This document shows, piece after piece, positions 51,034 through 60,517 of a stretch of DNA of 64,000 bases. Position 1 is the stretch's first letter. The number at the start of each line of letters is the position of its first letter. The DNA is taken from assembly GCA_001803165.1 (NCBI GenBank), contig MHAZ01000019.1, positions 124,001 through 188,000 on the forward strand, in the 5' to 3' direction. The translations under genes were made by a program, and so were the position numbers. Under the pieces are notes generated by a model, which saw nothing but the letters and a program-made list of their open reading frames with translations, made no database searches and was not told the DNA's origin. Source of the DNA: Stygiobacter sp. RIFOXYC2_FULL_38_25. Lineage in GTDB: Bacteria; Bacteroidota; Ignavibacteria; Ignavibacteriales; Melioribacteraceae.

Positions 51034-51669
51034 TCAGAGGTTGTCGTAATAAAATCTGTTTTTCGCATTATTATAGAGAATGCCTTCTAGCTCTGCCCAT
51101 GTTCTTTGTTCTAATTCTTTGAACAAAAAAGATAAATGATGTAGAGCGTTCGGGATATTGTTTTCGTGAAAAGTTATAAAGTTTTTGGCTTTTCCAGTTT
51201 CGCGAATATAAATTATATCCGCTTCGTTTAAATCGTGCAAAATTTTCATTGCATCTATAAGGGTTGACAAGTTTTTCTCACGATAGTTGCTTACTGCTTC
51301 CCTCAAGTCTAACAACCTTCTTTCTTTAGCTACATTGAGTGCTTCTGTATATCGAGCATTTAAAATTGTGATTGCTTCGCGTTTCGCTTTTGTTTCCAAT
51401 TTGTGTTCTTTGATTAAATCCGAATATTCAGCTTGTAGTTTTTGGACTTTCTTCTTTTGCGTTTCAATTTCATCGGGAGAAGATTCGCCTAAATGAAATG
51501 AAACGTTTAAATTATTTAGTTTTTTTAATTCCGGGGCTAATCTATCGTTAAGCTCCGAAATTGAACTATCATGTAACAAGACTTCTTTTTCAAGACTTGA
51601 TATTTTTTCTCTGATAGAAAGAGGTTCCGAATATTTTTCGGCAGGTTTAATATGTTTTAAGTGTTCCAT
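51034..51669 (-). CDS. Coiled-coil hypothetical protein
   Basis: Heptad-rich ISSLEKEVLLHDSSISELNDRL...KKKVQKLQAEYSDLIKEHK. Confidence 0.6.
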   Translation of the reverse strand: MEHLKHIKPAEKYSEPLSIREKISSLEKEVLLHDSSISELNDRLAPELKKLNNLNVSFHLGESSPDEIETQKKKVQKLQAEYSDLIKEHKLETKAKREAITILNARYTEALNVAKERRLLDLREAVSNYREKNLSTLIDAMKILHDLNEADIIYIRETGKAKNFITFHENNIPNALHHLSFLFKELEQRTWAELEGILYNNAKNRFYYDNL

Positions 51670-51681
51670 GTTGCTACTCCT

Positions 51682-52509
51682 TTAGTTGGTTGGAAAGTGT
51701 GAATTTATTATTTGAGCAATATTATAAGCTGTCGCACGTTGGTCGAGTTTTCCGACTATATTTTTAATTCTATTGAATTGACTAACGATTGTTCGAGGAT
51801 TCATGTTTTCTTTAAGCCATTTATCGTTGATTTGTAAACAGCCCTTGAAAAATGTTCTAAAGTCAGTCATGCAACTTTCGTTACTAAAATTTCCATTCTC
51901 GCTTTTATAGTGCGCAAGAAGTTTCTCAATAAACTTTAATTCATTTTCTTTATCAATTAATGAATAGGGGTATCCTTTCACTTCAAGATGTTCTTCAATA
52001 AAAACATCAAGTAGGTTCTGGGTTAAATTTTCGGTGATGCCCGTTAGTGGATTCTTAACTTTCTTTATATTCTTTTCTTTCTTGTTTGTCCGAAAGTTGT
52101 TCGGAGTCAGTTCCGAAAGTTGTTCGGAATCCATGTCATTATATGAGAGGGAAAGCCTTGATTTTACTGAGGGATTTTGTTCCGTAGAATTTTGATATTT
52201 TGACCAATTTAAAATTGAAATTATGGTTGTTACTTTTCCGCCTGTGTAGGCAATCATTTTCCTAAGAACCAACAAATCCAGAAATTTTTTAACTGTTTTA
52301 TCGCTCCACTTCCAACGTTTCGATAAAGTTAGTTGTGAGTAACATAACTCACCTGCTATTAATTTAATCTCGATTCCGCGAATAAATACAGTCCGTTCTT
52401 TATAAGATGCCAATAATAGAAGGTCAAGCCACGCTTGCGATTTTGTGAACTTTTCCGAGAAATAAAATTCATTCTCCATTATTTGCCGATATAGTTTTAT
52501 GTAATTCAT
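51682..52509 (-). CDS. Phage-type replication initiator / DnaD-like wHTH protein
   Basis: YIKLYRQIMENEFYFSEKFTKSQAWLDLLLLA...LSKRWKWSDKTVKKFLDLL; common in phage/ICE replisome organisers. Confidence 0.6.
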   Translation of the reverse strand: MNYIKLYRQIMENEFYFSEKFTKSQAWLDLLLLASYKERTVFIRGIEIKLIAGELCYSQLTLSKRWKWSDKTVKKFLDLLVLRKMIAYTGGKVTTIISILNWSKYQNSTEQNPSVKSRLSLSYNDMDSEQLSELTPNNFRTNKKEKNIKKVKNPLTGITENLTQNLLDVFIEEHLEVKGYPYSLIDKENELKFIEKLLAHYKSENGNFSNESCMTDFRTFFKGCLQINDKWLKENMNPRTIVSQFNRIKNIVGKLDQRATAYNIAQIINSHFPTN

Positions 52510-52510
52510 T

Positions 52511-52765
52511 TTAACTTATCGGCTCACAGAGGGCGCTATTTATTTCAAGTAATAACTCAATGTCTGATTCGGTTTCGCATTGAGTAGCCTCATAAAGAAA
52601 ATCAGTTAATATCAACAAGTCGCATTGTACTGTTTGCGATAGTTCGATTAGTTTTTCTTTAAGCTGTGGGTTTTTTATTTGTTCAATTGCTTTTGTAATC
52701 GGTTCGGTTTTTAGTAATAAAATTCGGTTGCTTTCGTAAAGTTGCAAGAGATTACTTAAATCCAT
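52511..52765 (-). CDS. Hypothetical protein
   Basis: Intact small ORF adjoining the replication gene. Confidence 0.45.
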   Translation of the reverse strand: MDLSNLLQLYESNRILLLKTEPITKAIEQIKNPQLKEKLIELSQTVQCDLLILTDFLYEATQCETESDIELLLEINSALCEPIS

Positions 52766-52787
52766 ATTAACCTCATTTTGCTAATAA

Positions 52788-52835
52788 CGAGAAAACCCGT
52801 TTGATGTCGTGGCGGAAACATCAAACGGGTTCTCG
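52788..52835. terminator. Strong hairpin between element B modules
   Basis: cgagaaaacccgtttgatgt ... acatcaaacgggttctcg. Confidence 0.7.
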
Positions 52836-52932
52836 TAAAAATTTATTGTTTGTCTCGCCACGAAACTTTATCAATAATTCTCTAGCGAAATTAAAGTTGT
52901 CTCAGGATTGAAAAAATCCGAGGGGCGGATTT

Positions 52933-53430
52933 TTATTTACGTTTTTTTTGCTTTGTAGTTTTATTGGAGCTGGTTTCGCTTCTGTGGTCTAAATATTTTT
53001 TGTAAAATATTGCAAATTCATCAGAGTCAAATTTCAGTGAAAGTTTTTGAGCTGCCTTTTGTGAGTTTATAATATCCTTTAGAAATTTGGGCGGATTTCC
53101 GATTCCGCTAATCACTCGAAACAAAAGTGTTTTAAGGTCAATTTTTTCTCCTTCATTTCTATACAGTTGATTTTTTTTGCCTTCAAATTCAAATGGAGGA
53201 GAAAATCCGACGCTATCAGTTAAATTAAAAATCATTTTTTCATAATAATAATCAGTAGTGAGATTTTTATTTATTCTCAGTAATTCGCTTTTGTACCATT
53301 CAATTTCTCTTTCCAGAAATTCAATTTCTGATTGTAGTTCCTTAATGGAAAGATTCATCTCTCTTATTTGAGAATTCTGTTTAGCTAACTTTTTTAATAA
53401 TTTATTTTTTTCATTATCAACGTTTTTCAT
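52933..53430 (-). CDS. Coiled-coil hypothetical protein
   Basis: NEKNKLLKKLAKQNSQIREMNLSIKELQSEIEFLEREIEW. Confidence 0.55.
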   Translation of the reverse strand: MKNVDNEKNKLLKKLAKQNSQIREMNLSIKELQSEIEFLEREIEWYKSELLRINKNLTTDYYYEKMIFNLTDSVGFSPPFEFEGKKNQLYRNEGEKIDLKTLLFRVISGIGNPPKFLKDIINSQKAAQKLSLKFDSDEFAIFYKKYLDHRSETSSNKTTKQKKRK

Positions 53431-53451
53431 TATTCCGCCACGAATAGAAAT

Positions 53452-54348
53452 TTATCTTCTCCCCTTCTTTAGAAGTTCAGCTTTGCGAAAGTATATATTT
53501 TGTTTTTCAATATTACCTAGTTTGCCGTATGCTTTGCTCAAAAGTGCATAGGGCTCAGATTGCTTAGGATTCTTATTAAGTGATTCCATGCTGTATTTGA
53601 TTGACAAATTATAATCAGTTTGAACGTAGCATACCTCCGCAATCAAATTATAAAGCATAACACTTGCAAAATCTTTTTCAATGGCAAAATCCAAAACATC
53701 TTTGGCGCGTATAGTATCCGCTATCTGTAAATAACTATATGCTAATTCATAACCGCATAGTGGATGTTCATCGTTCCTGAATTCATACTCGTAATTTTGG
53801 ATTGCTTTACCATACTGGTGCAATTTGAAATATAGACTTCCAAGTGAGGAATAAATCCTTTCATTCGGTTCTAATTCTACTGCTTTTGTGTAATATGAAA
53901 TAGCCTTATCTAAATCGTTTGTGTTTTCATATATACTACCATATCCCTCATAAATTTTGGCATCTGTTGAATCTATAAAAATAGCTTCATCAAGATATTT
54001 TTTCGCAATTTTGTAATTTTTAGTGTAAATGTTGCAATCAGCTAACTGCAAAAAAGCATCCTTAAAAAATGGTTTTCTATTAATTGCTTCAAGGAAATAT
54101 TTTTCGGCTAATTTTAATTTTTGTTTGTTATTCTCAAGAAGGTATCTACCTTGATAATGTAAGCCGAGATAGTAGGGCGCTTCTGAATTTTTGGGATACT
54201 TTTTCATTAAAGACTCTAGTATAGAGATTCCAATTTTCGCAGAGCCTCGAAATAATTCTTCTCTACCTCTTTCTAGTAATTCATCTTCAAATTGTGCAAA
54301 AATCGAATTACTTATAATAATCAACAAAAAGAATAATTTTTTTTTCAT
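53452..54348 (-). CDS. Secreted TPR protein
   Basis: Signal peptide MKKKLFFLLIIISNSIFA plus TPR units. Confidence 0.75.
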   Translation of the reverse strand: MKKKLFFLLIIISNSIFAQFEDELLERGREELFRGSAKIGISILESLMKKYPKNSEAPYYLGLHYQGRYLLENNKQKLKLAEKYFLEAINRKPFFKDAFLQLADCNIYTKNYKIAKKYLDEAIFIDSTDAKIYEGYGSIYENTNDLDKAISYYTKAVELEPNERIYSSLGSLYFKLHQYGKAIQNYEYEFRNDEHPLCGYELAYSYLQIADTIRAKDVLDFAIEKDFASVMLYNLIAEVCYVQTDYNLSIKYSMESLNKNPKQSEPYALLSKAYGKLGNIEKQNIYFRKAELLKKGRR

Positions 54349-54630
54349 AGAAAACTCATTTTTTTGATTAAAAGTCGTTCGATTTACTCATTCTTTTTCT
54401 TAAGAAACAATTGAATAGGATTTGTCATTTATTTATTCCCTCGCTGTGGTAATATCATAATTTGGAGAATAAAAAGCATCAATTTTATTTTCCTCACAAT
54501 TGTTAATTACTTTGATATTTTATTTCCATGTTTCACGCATTTCCACAGGAATACAGCCCTCTTTTCCTTGTGGTTGGAACTTTGTACTGGCTAAATGCAA
54601 AGTACGCTTTAAAACGCATTTAAAGACGTT

Positions 54631-54918
54631 TCAATGTTTTGGTTTCTCAAACTTCATTGCAATAGTATCGTAAACAAATCTTTGAGAAACATCGAGAATC
54701 CTCGCAAGTTCACTAATATTTTCACCATTATATTTTTTTGCTATATAAGCTCGCTTCATAGAAATTAAATGAGACTCTGAGAAATGAACAGGGGTTTTAC
54801 TAAAAATCGAATATAGTTTGATAAAGGTCTCTTTCCCGAAATCTTCCATTATGATTTTTGCATCACCTCTTAAATATTTTGCAGGTTGCTCTATTTCTTC
54901 AATCCAGTTTAGCGACAT
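54631..54918 (-). CDS. Mor-like transcription activator family
   Basis: KRAYIAKKYNGENISELARILDVSQRFVYDTI resembles the Mor/C HTH. Confidence 0.6.
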   Translation of the reverse strand: MSLNWIEEIEQPAKYLRGDAKIIMEDFGKETFIKLYSIFSKTPVHFSESHLISMKRAYIAKKYNGENISELARILDVSQRFVYDTIAMKFEKPKH

Positions 54919-55142
54919 ATAACCTCACAAAACGTAATTGAATTATTATGATTAAACTTTCTCAGAACACTTTTGATTTTTGTTTTCACTCCATAGACTT
55001 GAAATGATTGCTTGCTAAAATCGGTAAGGTCTATTGATTGCTTGATACTTGCACCCACAGCTTTCAAGGCATGGATTAAATTTGCATCCAAAGAATAATT
55101 ATTTGTAGGGATAAGACAGAATATTGATTCAATCGTTTTCAT
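54909..55142 (-). CDS. Hypothetical protein
   Basis: Small ORF overlapping the Mor-like gene start. Confidence 0.45.
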   Translation of the reverse strand: MKTIESIFCLIPTNNYSLDANLIHALKAVGASIKQSIDLTDFSKQSFQVYGVKTKIKSVLRKFNHNNSITFCEVICR

Positions 55143-55163
55143 AGTGCTGCTCCTGTTATGTTG

Positions 55164-56174
55164 TTAGTTGTTTAATACGTTAATAGCATTTTGTAAATCT
55201 TCGCTTCTTAAATGTGAATAAATTTGAGTAACCTTAACCGAACAATGCCCTAATAGTTTTGATACTTGGAGAATTGATACTCCCCGTTGCACTAACCAAC
55301 TCGCAAAGGTATGCCGTAGTGAATGGAAGGTTAGGTTGTCATTTATTGCAGCTTCTCTCACATAACTTTTAAACTTTTGTGAAATGTAATTCGGGTTTAT
55401 TGCTTTCCGGTTCAACGTAAAGACTAACTCACTTGCTTTAGTAAGTTCCCGTTCGACAATTATTTGCATTGCTTTGATTGACAAAGGAATCATTCTAACC
55501 TTTTTTGATTTTGTTATATGGCTCTGATTAGTTAGGGTTAGGTATCTATCTTTGAAATTGATTTGCGACCATTCAAGGGTGAGGAGTTCCATTTGCCTAA
55601 GTCCGGTTTGCATTGCAAAAACAATTAAATCGCTGACGTCCTTTTCTTTGACCTTGTTAAGTAAAGTTTCAAGCTCCAACTCGCTAAAAAACAATGGTTG
55701 TTTTTCCGGTAAACGAAACCGTTTAATTACTTTACAAGGATTTTGCAATAAATAACCTTCCGATATTGCTTTGTTGAAAAGACTATTGAGGCAAATTAAA
55801 TCCTTTCTCGCTTGATAGATTGAACTGTTTTTAATTCTTTGCTCAAAATAATCGTTCATTCTTGAAGGTGTTATTTCTGTCAAGCTAACCTCTCCAAAGA
55901 ATTTTTCGACAAAGCTGTGGGTTAATGAATATGCTTTATGAGTTTTTGGGGTGTGAACGGTCTTCGAGTAATCGAGAAACCTTTGATTAAATTCTTGAAG
56001 TGTTATAGGAGTGAGCTTTTGGAGTTTTCTTTGTTCTAATTCTCGCTCGAATTGGCTAAGAAATTTTAGTGCTTCAGATTTAATTTTTGTACGTGTTGAA
56101 ATTCCGGTTCGTTTACCATTTGGCTTAATGTAAACGATATAATATTTACCGTTGGCTCGCTTAGTGAGAATCAT
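55164..56174 (-). CDS. int: Tyrosine recombinase/integrase (element B)
   Basis: QTGLRQMELLTLEWSQINF, TFHSLRHTFASWLVQRGV, LLGHCSVKVTQIYSHLR; clear homologue of 34959-35960. Confidence 0.95.
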   Translation of the reverse strand: MILTKRANGKYYIVYIKPNGKRTGISTRTKIKSEALKFLSQFERELEQRKLQKLTPITLQEFNQRFLDYSKTVHTPKTHKAYSLTHSFVEKFFGEVSLTEITPSRMNDYFEQRIKNSSIYQARKDLICLNSLFNKAISEGYLLQNPCKVIKRFRLPEKQPLFFSELELETLLNKVKEKDVSDLIVFAMQTGLRQMELLTLEWSQINFKDRYLTLTNQSHITKSKKVRMIPLSIKAMQIIVERELTKASELVFTLNRKAINPNYISQKFKSYVREAAINDNLTFHSLRHTFASWLVQRGVSILQVSKLLGHCSVKVTQIYSHLRSEDLQNAINVLNN

Positions 56175-56275
56175 AGTTGAAACTCCTCTAAGTGCGATAA
56201 AAGAATTATGATTTGGTAGTTAAAAAAGTAGTGAGTGAGGGGAAAAAGTTTGATTTGTGAGGAATTTTACTGCTT

Positions 56276-56323
56276 CTTAACGGTTTTCAAGACCGCCGCA
56301 TTCAACCACTCTGCCAACTCTCC
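56276..56323 (-). other. Partial tRNA-Ser(UGA), 5' portion; right attachment site of element B
   Basis: cttaacggttttcaagaccgccgcattcaaccactctgccaactctcc equals the 5' half of the intact tRNA; diverges leftward. Confidence 0.9.
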
Positions 56324-56446
56324 AGTATTTTGCTTCCGTAAAAAAGCGGTACAACAATAATAAAATTCGGAATAATTCTCCATTTTAGTTCAAACATTAT
56401 CCCCCTACTTCTCTTTATATTTACACATGAAATTACATAGAGCACT

Positions 56447-58273
56447 ATGAAAAAACAGATTCTATTACTTTTAGTTCTATTCGGTACATTTTCTTCAGCA
56501 CAAACTAAATTTAACGAACCGCCCAAGTGGGCAAAAGAAGCAGTCTGGTATCAGATTTTTCCGGAACGGTTTTATAACGGTGATAAGTCGAACGACCCAA
56601 AAGCAATTGATATGGAGGGCGCTTGGCCATTCTTTGTGCCGAAAGGCTGGACAATCACTCCATGGACACACGATTGGTATAAACTGCAGCCGTATGAAAA
56701 AGTCCGCGGAAAAAATTTTTATGAGATTGTTAACATCCGCCGTTATGGTGGCGATCTGCAAGGTGTGATTGATAAACTTGATTACTTAAAAAAACTGGGA
56801 ATCACCGCTATCTATCTGAATCCAATTTTTGAATCCCCTTCACTTCACAAATATGATGCAACTATGTATCATCATGTTGATAATAATTTTGGTCCGGACC
56901 CGGAAGGTGATAGAAAAATGTGGGGAGAAGAAGATCCGTCTAATCCAAAAACTTGGAAATGGACAAGCGCTGATAAACTTCTGTTGAAGCTCATCAAAGA
57001 AACTCATAAGCGAGGAATGAAAATAATGCTTGACGGAGTTTTTAATCACATGGGACAAACTTCCTGGGCTTTTCTTGATATCAAAAAGAATCAGCAAAAT
57101 TCTAAATTCAAAGATTGGTTCACAATAAAGAAGTGGGATGACCCGACAACTAAAGAAAATGAGTTTGACTGGCAAGGCTGGGTTGGAATAAAAGATTTGC
57201 CGGAAGTTCGTGAAGATGAGAATGGTATTGTAGCCGGACCTAAAGAATATATTTTTAATTCAGTCAAGCGCTGGATGGACCCAAACGGAGATGGTAATGT
57301 AGAAGATGGAATTGACGGCTGGCGTTTAGATGTTGCCGAAATGGTCAGTCATAAATTCTGGAAAGAGTTTAGAACCTTTGTTAGAGGAATAAATCCCGAA
57401 ACTTATATTGTTGGAGAAGTCTGGTGGGAAGATTGGAATAAATATAAAATGTTTGATGCGCGTCCTTGGGTTGCCGGCGATGAGTTTGATGCTGTTATGA
57501 ATTACCGTTATATGCGTGCTAACAAAAATTTTGTTCTCAACAAAAAAGAGCAAGATGACTCGCAAGCTTATCAAGATTCCTTAACTACAATGATGAAATC
57601 ATTTGGAGATAGTTACTATGCAATGCTCAATTTGCTAGGAAGTCACGATACGGAACGTTTGGCATCGGTAGTTATTAATCCCGATTACAAATACGATCAT
57701 CAAGCAAACGTGAGAGACAGTAAGGAATATGATATTCGTAAGCCGAGCGCAACCGAGAGATTGAAACAAAAACTTATGGTAGCGCTTCAGTTTACACAGC
57801 CGGGAAGCGTACATATTTATAATGGTGATGAAGCCGGAATGTGGGGCGGCGATGATCCGGATGAAAGGAAGCCGAATGTTTGGCAAGAGTTTAAATACGA
57901 ACCGGAAACAACTCATCCTTTTAATAAACCGAGACCGGTAGATGAAGTTAAGTTTGATAATGATCTTTTCAAATTCTATCAGAAGATGGCTTCGCTCAGA
58001 AATTCAAATAAAATACTAAGCTTAGGAACAATCTCATTCAATGTTATTGATAACAATCTAAAGATTATTGGTTATACGAGAGAACTTAACAATGAAAAAG
58101 TTTATGTAATAGCGAACAACAATTCGGAAAGTAATACACTAAATTTAGCTGCGGATGATTTTCTCGGATCAAAAGCCGGCTATAAGGATTTAGTCTCCGG
58201 AGTTTCAATAAAAATGGAGAGAAATCAATACAACATAAAATTAGCGCCATATCAATTAGTCGTGCTTAAATAA
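56447..58273 (+). CDS. Secreted GH13 alpha-amylase family glycosidase (neopullulanase/cyclomaltodextrinase-like)
   Basis: GITAIYLNPIFESPSLHKYDATMYHHVD, KIMLDGVFNHMG, GIDGWRLDVAE, VGEVWWED, LLGSHDTER. Confidence 0.93.
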   Translation: MKKQILLLLVLFGTFSSAQTKFNEPPKWAKEAVWYQIFPERFYNGDKSNDPKAIDMEGAWPFFVPKGWTITPWTHDWYKLQPYEKVRGKNFYEIVNIRRYGGDLQGVIDKLDYLKKLGITAIYLNPIFESPSLHKYDATMYHHVDNNFGPDPEGDRKMWGEEDPSNPKTWKWTSADKLLLKLIKETHKRGMKIMLDGVFNHMGQTSWAFLDIKKNQQNSKFKDWFTIKKWDDPTTKENEFDWQGWVGIKDLPEVREDENGIVAGPKEYIFNSVKRWMDPNGDGNVEDGIDGWRLDVAEMVSHKFWKEFRTFVRGINPETYIVGEVWWEDWNKYKMFDARPWVAGDEFDAVMNYRYMRANKNFVLNKKEQDDSQAYQDSLTTMMKSFGDSYYAMLNLLGSHDTERLASVVINPDYKYDHQANVRDSKEYDIRKPSATERLKQKLMVALQFTQPGSVHIYNGDEAGMWGGDDPDERKPNVWQEFKYEPETTHPFNKPRPVDEVKFDNDLFKFYQKMASLRNSNKILSLGTISFNVIDNNLKIIGYTRELNNEKVYVIANNNSESNTLNLAADDFLGSKAGYKDLVSGVSIKMERNQYNIKLAPYQLVVLK

Positions 58274-58282
58274 AGGTGTTCT

Positions 58283-60517
58283 GTGATACCCAAATTGAAA
58301 CTGTTTCTATTGATAACTGTTTGTCTGTCATTTTTCCATGCTGGTTTGCTCGCGCAAGAAAATGGAACACTCCGCGGAATTGTAAGAGATTCAACTTCCC
58401 AAGAAGTATTGCCATTCAGTACAGTAATGATAAAAGAACTTGGAACCGGAACATCAACAAATAACAGAGGTTACTTTGTTATAACCTCTGTTCCGGCAAA
58501 TAAAAATTATACAGTTATTGTTTCTTATATCGGCTTCAAACCAAAACAAGTTACAGTGAAGGTCGTTGCAGATAAAGTAACCGATCTGGAAATATTTCTT
58601 ATTCCTTCTAAGATTCAGCTGCAAGAAATTGAGCAAGTTGGACAATTTGTAAAAGCAGAAAACACACCCAGCGTTAGCACTACAACTATTTCTGCAAAAG
58701 AACTAAACTCTATACCAAAAGGTGTTGAAACTGATGTGTTGCGCTCGCTGGTAACATTGCCCGGTGTGCAATCTACCGGAGATGTTTCTGCAAAGTTTAA
58801 CGTTCGCGGCGGTGAGAACAACCAAAACTTAATTATGCTTGATGGAATGCCGATCTATTACCCTTTCCACGCAATTGGCTTGTTCAGCGTTGTTGATCCG
58901 GATGTTATTAGCAGCGTAGAGTTTTTCCGGGGTGGTTATCCTTCCAACTATGGCAGAGCTTTATCATCTGTCTTAAAGATTGTAACCAAAGAAGGAAACA
59001 AAAACCGGTTAGCCGGAAACTTCAGCGCGAGTCTTCTTTCACTGAAGGGATTAATTGAAGGCCCAATACCGAATGGTTCTTTTTATTTCAGCGGAAGAAA
59101 AAGTACATCTAACAACATCCTTAAAAAGTTTGTTGATCAAAACGAACTGCCGGTTGAGTTTTATGACGCTTCACTCAAATTGAATTTTTCACATCCATCT
59201 TTTTTTGCCGGTTCTAAATTTACACTTCAAGGCTTGTTCAGCGAAGACAATCTTAATTTCTCAAAGCCTACCGATCCCGATTACCGATGGTCAAATAAGA
59301 TTCTCGGGTTAAAAATATTTTCTGTTGGGACAGACGCACTCACTTTGGATTTTGGAATTGTGTATAGCCAATACATTAATTCCATTTCGCAAAAGCAGAG
59401 CACAATAAAACCGAAAGAAAATGAGATTGATGATTTCACTATTTCTACTGATTTCTCCTATACAATGAGCAGCAAAGACGAAATTAATCTTGGGATTGAT
59501 CTAAAATATCTTAAAACGAAATTGTTTCTGGAAAACCGTTTTGGCTTCCGATCCGATGTTGGCGCTTCCGGTTTAAGCTCAAACGCTTATTTCGGTTACA
59601 AGTTTTTGCAAATTTCCGATGTTGGAATTGATCTTGGTACACGCTTAAATATCGCAAGCGCTGCAGCTAAAGGAGATTTCTTCGAGCCGAGAATTAACGT
59701 ATCATATTCCCCAATTCCGCAATTAATATTCAAAGCAGCATCCGGGATTTACCAGCAAGACATCACTACAATTTCGGATGAACGCGAAGTGCTCTCTCTG
59801 TTTGACCCTGTAATAATTATTCCCGAAGAACTTCCTAAGTCAAAAGCTGTTCATCATATTGTTGGAATGACCCTTAAACTAACAACTGCGTTTTCAATCG
59901 AGACTGAAGGATATTACAAAAACATAATCTCGGCACCAACTTACAACGAAGAAAAAGTTTTATTCTCCGATCCCGATTTGCTGGAAAGCAAAGGTGAAGC
60001 TTACGGCGGTGAGATACAAACCAAGTACAGATCAAATTTATTTGATTTCTCAACTTCCTACTCAATTAACTGGGCTTTCAAAGAAGTCAACGGAATTAAA
60101 TACGCTCCCCGTTTCGATTCGCGCCACAATCTGAATCTTAGTTTTACTTTGCATCTCCCGGCGGATTTTGAATTCAGCGCAAACTGGGTTTATAATTCCG
60201 GGCATCCGTTTACTAAGCAGCTTGGCTACTATCAAAAACTTTCCCTCGATAATTTCTTAGATGATTACAGAACTTATCAGCTTCTCTTTCCGGTTAGATA
60301 TTTCGATTTGAAAAACTCTTCTGTTCTACCGGATTATCACCGGCTGGATTTAATTCTATCGAAAACTATTAATCTCAGTTTTGTTAATCTTCATTTCGAT
60401 ATTAGCGCAATCAATACTTATAACAGAAAAAACATTTTTTATTTTGACCAAACCAGCGGGAAAAGAGTAAACATGCTTCCTTTTCTACTAACAGGAACGA
60501 TAAAGGCTGAGCTATGA
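58283..60517 (+). CDS. TonB-dependent receptor with carboxypeptidase-regulatory-like N-terminal domain
   Basis: GTLRGIVRDSTSQEVLPFSTVMIKELGTGTSTNNRGYF; plug-like LVTLPGVQSTGDVSAKFNVRGGENNQNLIMLDGMPIYYPFHAIGLFSVVDPD. Confidence 0.9.
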   Translation: MIPKLKLFLLITVCLSFFHAGLLAQENGTLRGIVRDSTSQEVLPFSTVMIKELGTGTSTNNRGYFVITSVPANKNYTVIVSYIGFKPKQVTVKVVADKVTDLEIFLIPSKIQLQEIEQVGQFVKAENTPSVSTTTISAKELNSIPKGVETDVLRSLVTLPGVQSTGDVSAKFNVRGGENNQNLIMLDGMPIYYPFHAIGLFSVVDPDVISSVEFFRGGYPSNYGRALSSVLKIVTKEGNKNRLAGNFSASLLSLKGLIEGPIPNGSFYFSGRKSTSNNILKKFVDQNELPVEFYDASLKLNFSHPSFFAGSKFTLQGLFSEDNLNFSKPTDPDYRWSNKILGLKIFSVGTDALTLDFGIVYSQYINSISQKQSTIKPKENEIDDFTISTDFSYTMSSKDEINLGIDLKYLKTKLFLENRFGFRSDVGASGLSSNAYFGYKFLQISDVGIDLGTRLNIASAAAKGDFFEPRINVSYSPIPQLIFKAASGIYQQDITTISDEREVLSLFDPVIIIPEELPKSKAVHHIVGMTLKLTTAFSIETEGYYKNIISAPTYNEEKVLFSDPDLLESKGEAYGGEIQTKYRSNLFDFSTSYSINWAFKEVNGIKYAPRFDSRHNLNLSFTLHLPADFEFSANWVYNSGHPFTKQLGYYQKLSLDNFLDDYRTYQLLFPVRYFDLKNSSVLPDYHRLDLILSKTINLSFVNLHFDISAINTYNRKNIFYFDQTSGKRVNMLPFLLTGTIKAEL

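Larger units (their letters stand above)
50149..56275. mobile_element. Integrative element B (tRNA-Ser site, integrase at right end)
   Basis: Direct repeats of the 31-bp core at 50118-50148 and 56276-56306; tyrosine recombinase just inside the right end. Confidence 0.82.
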
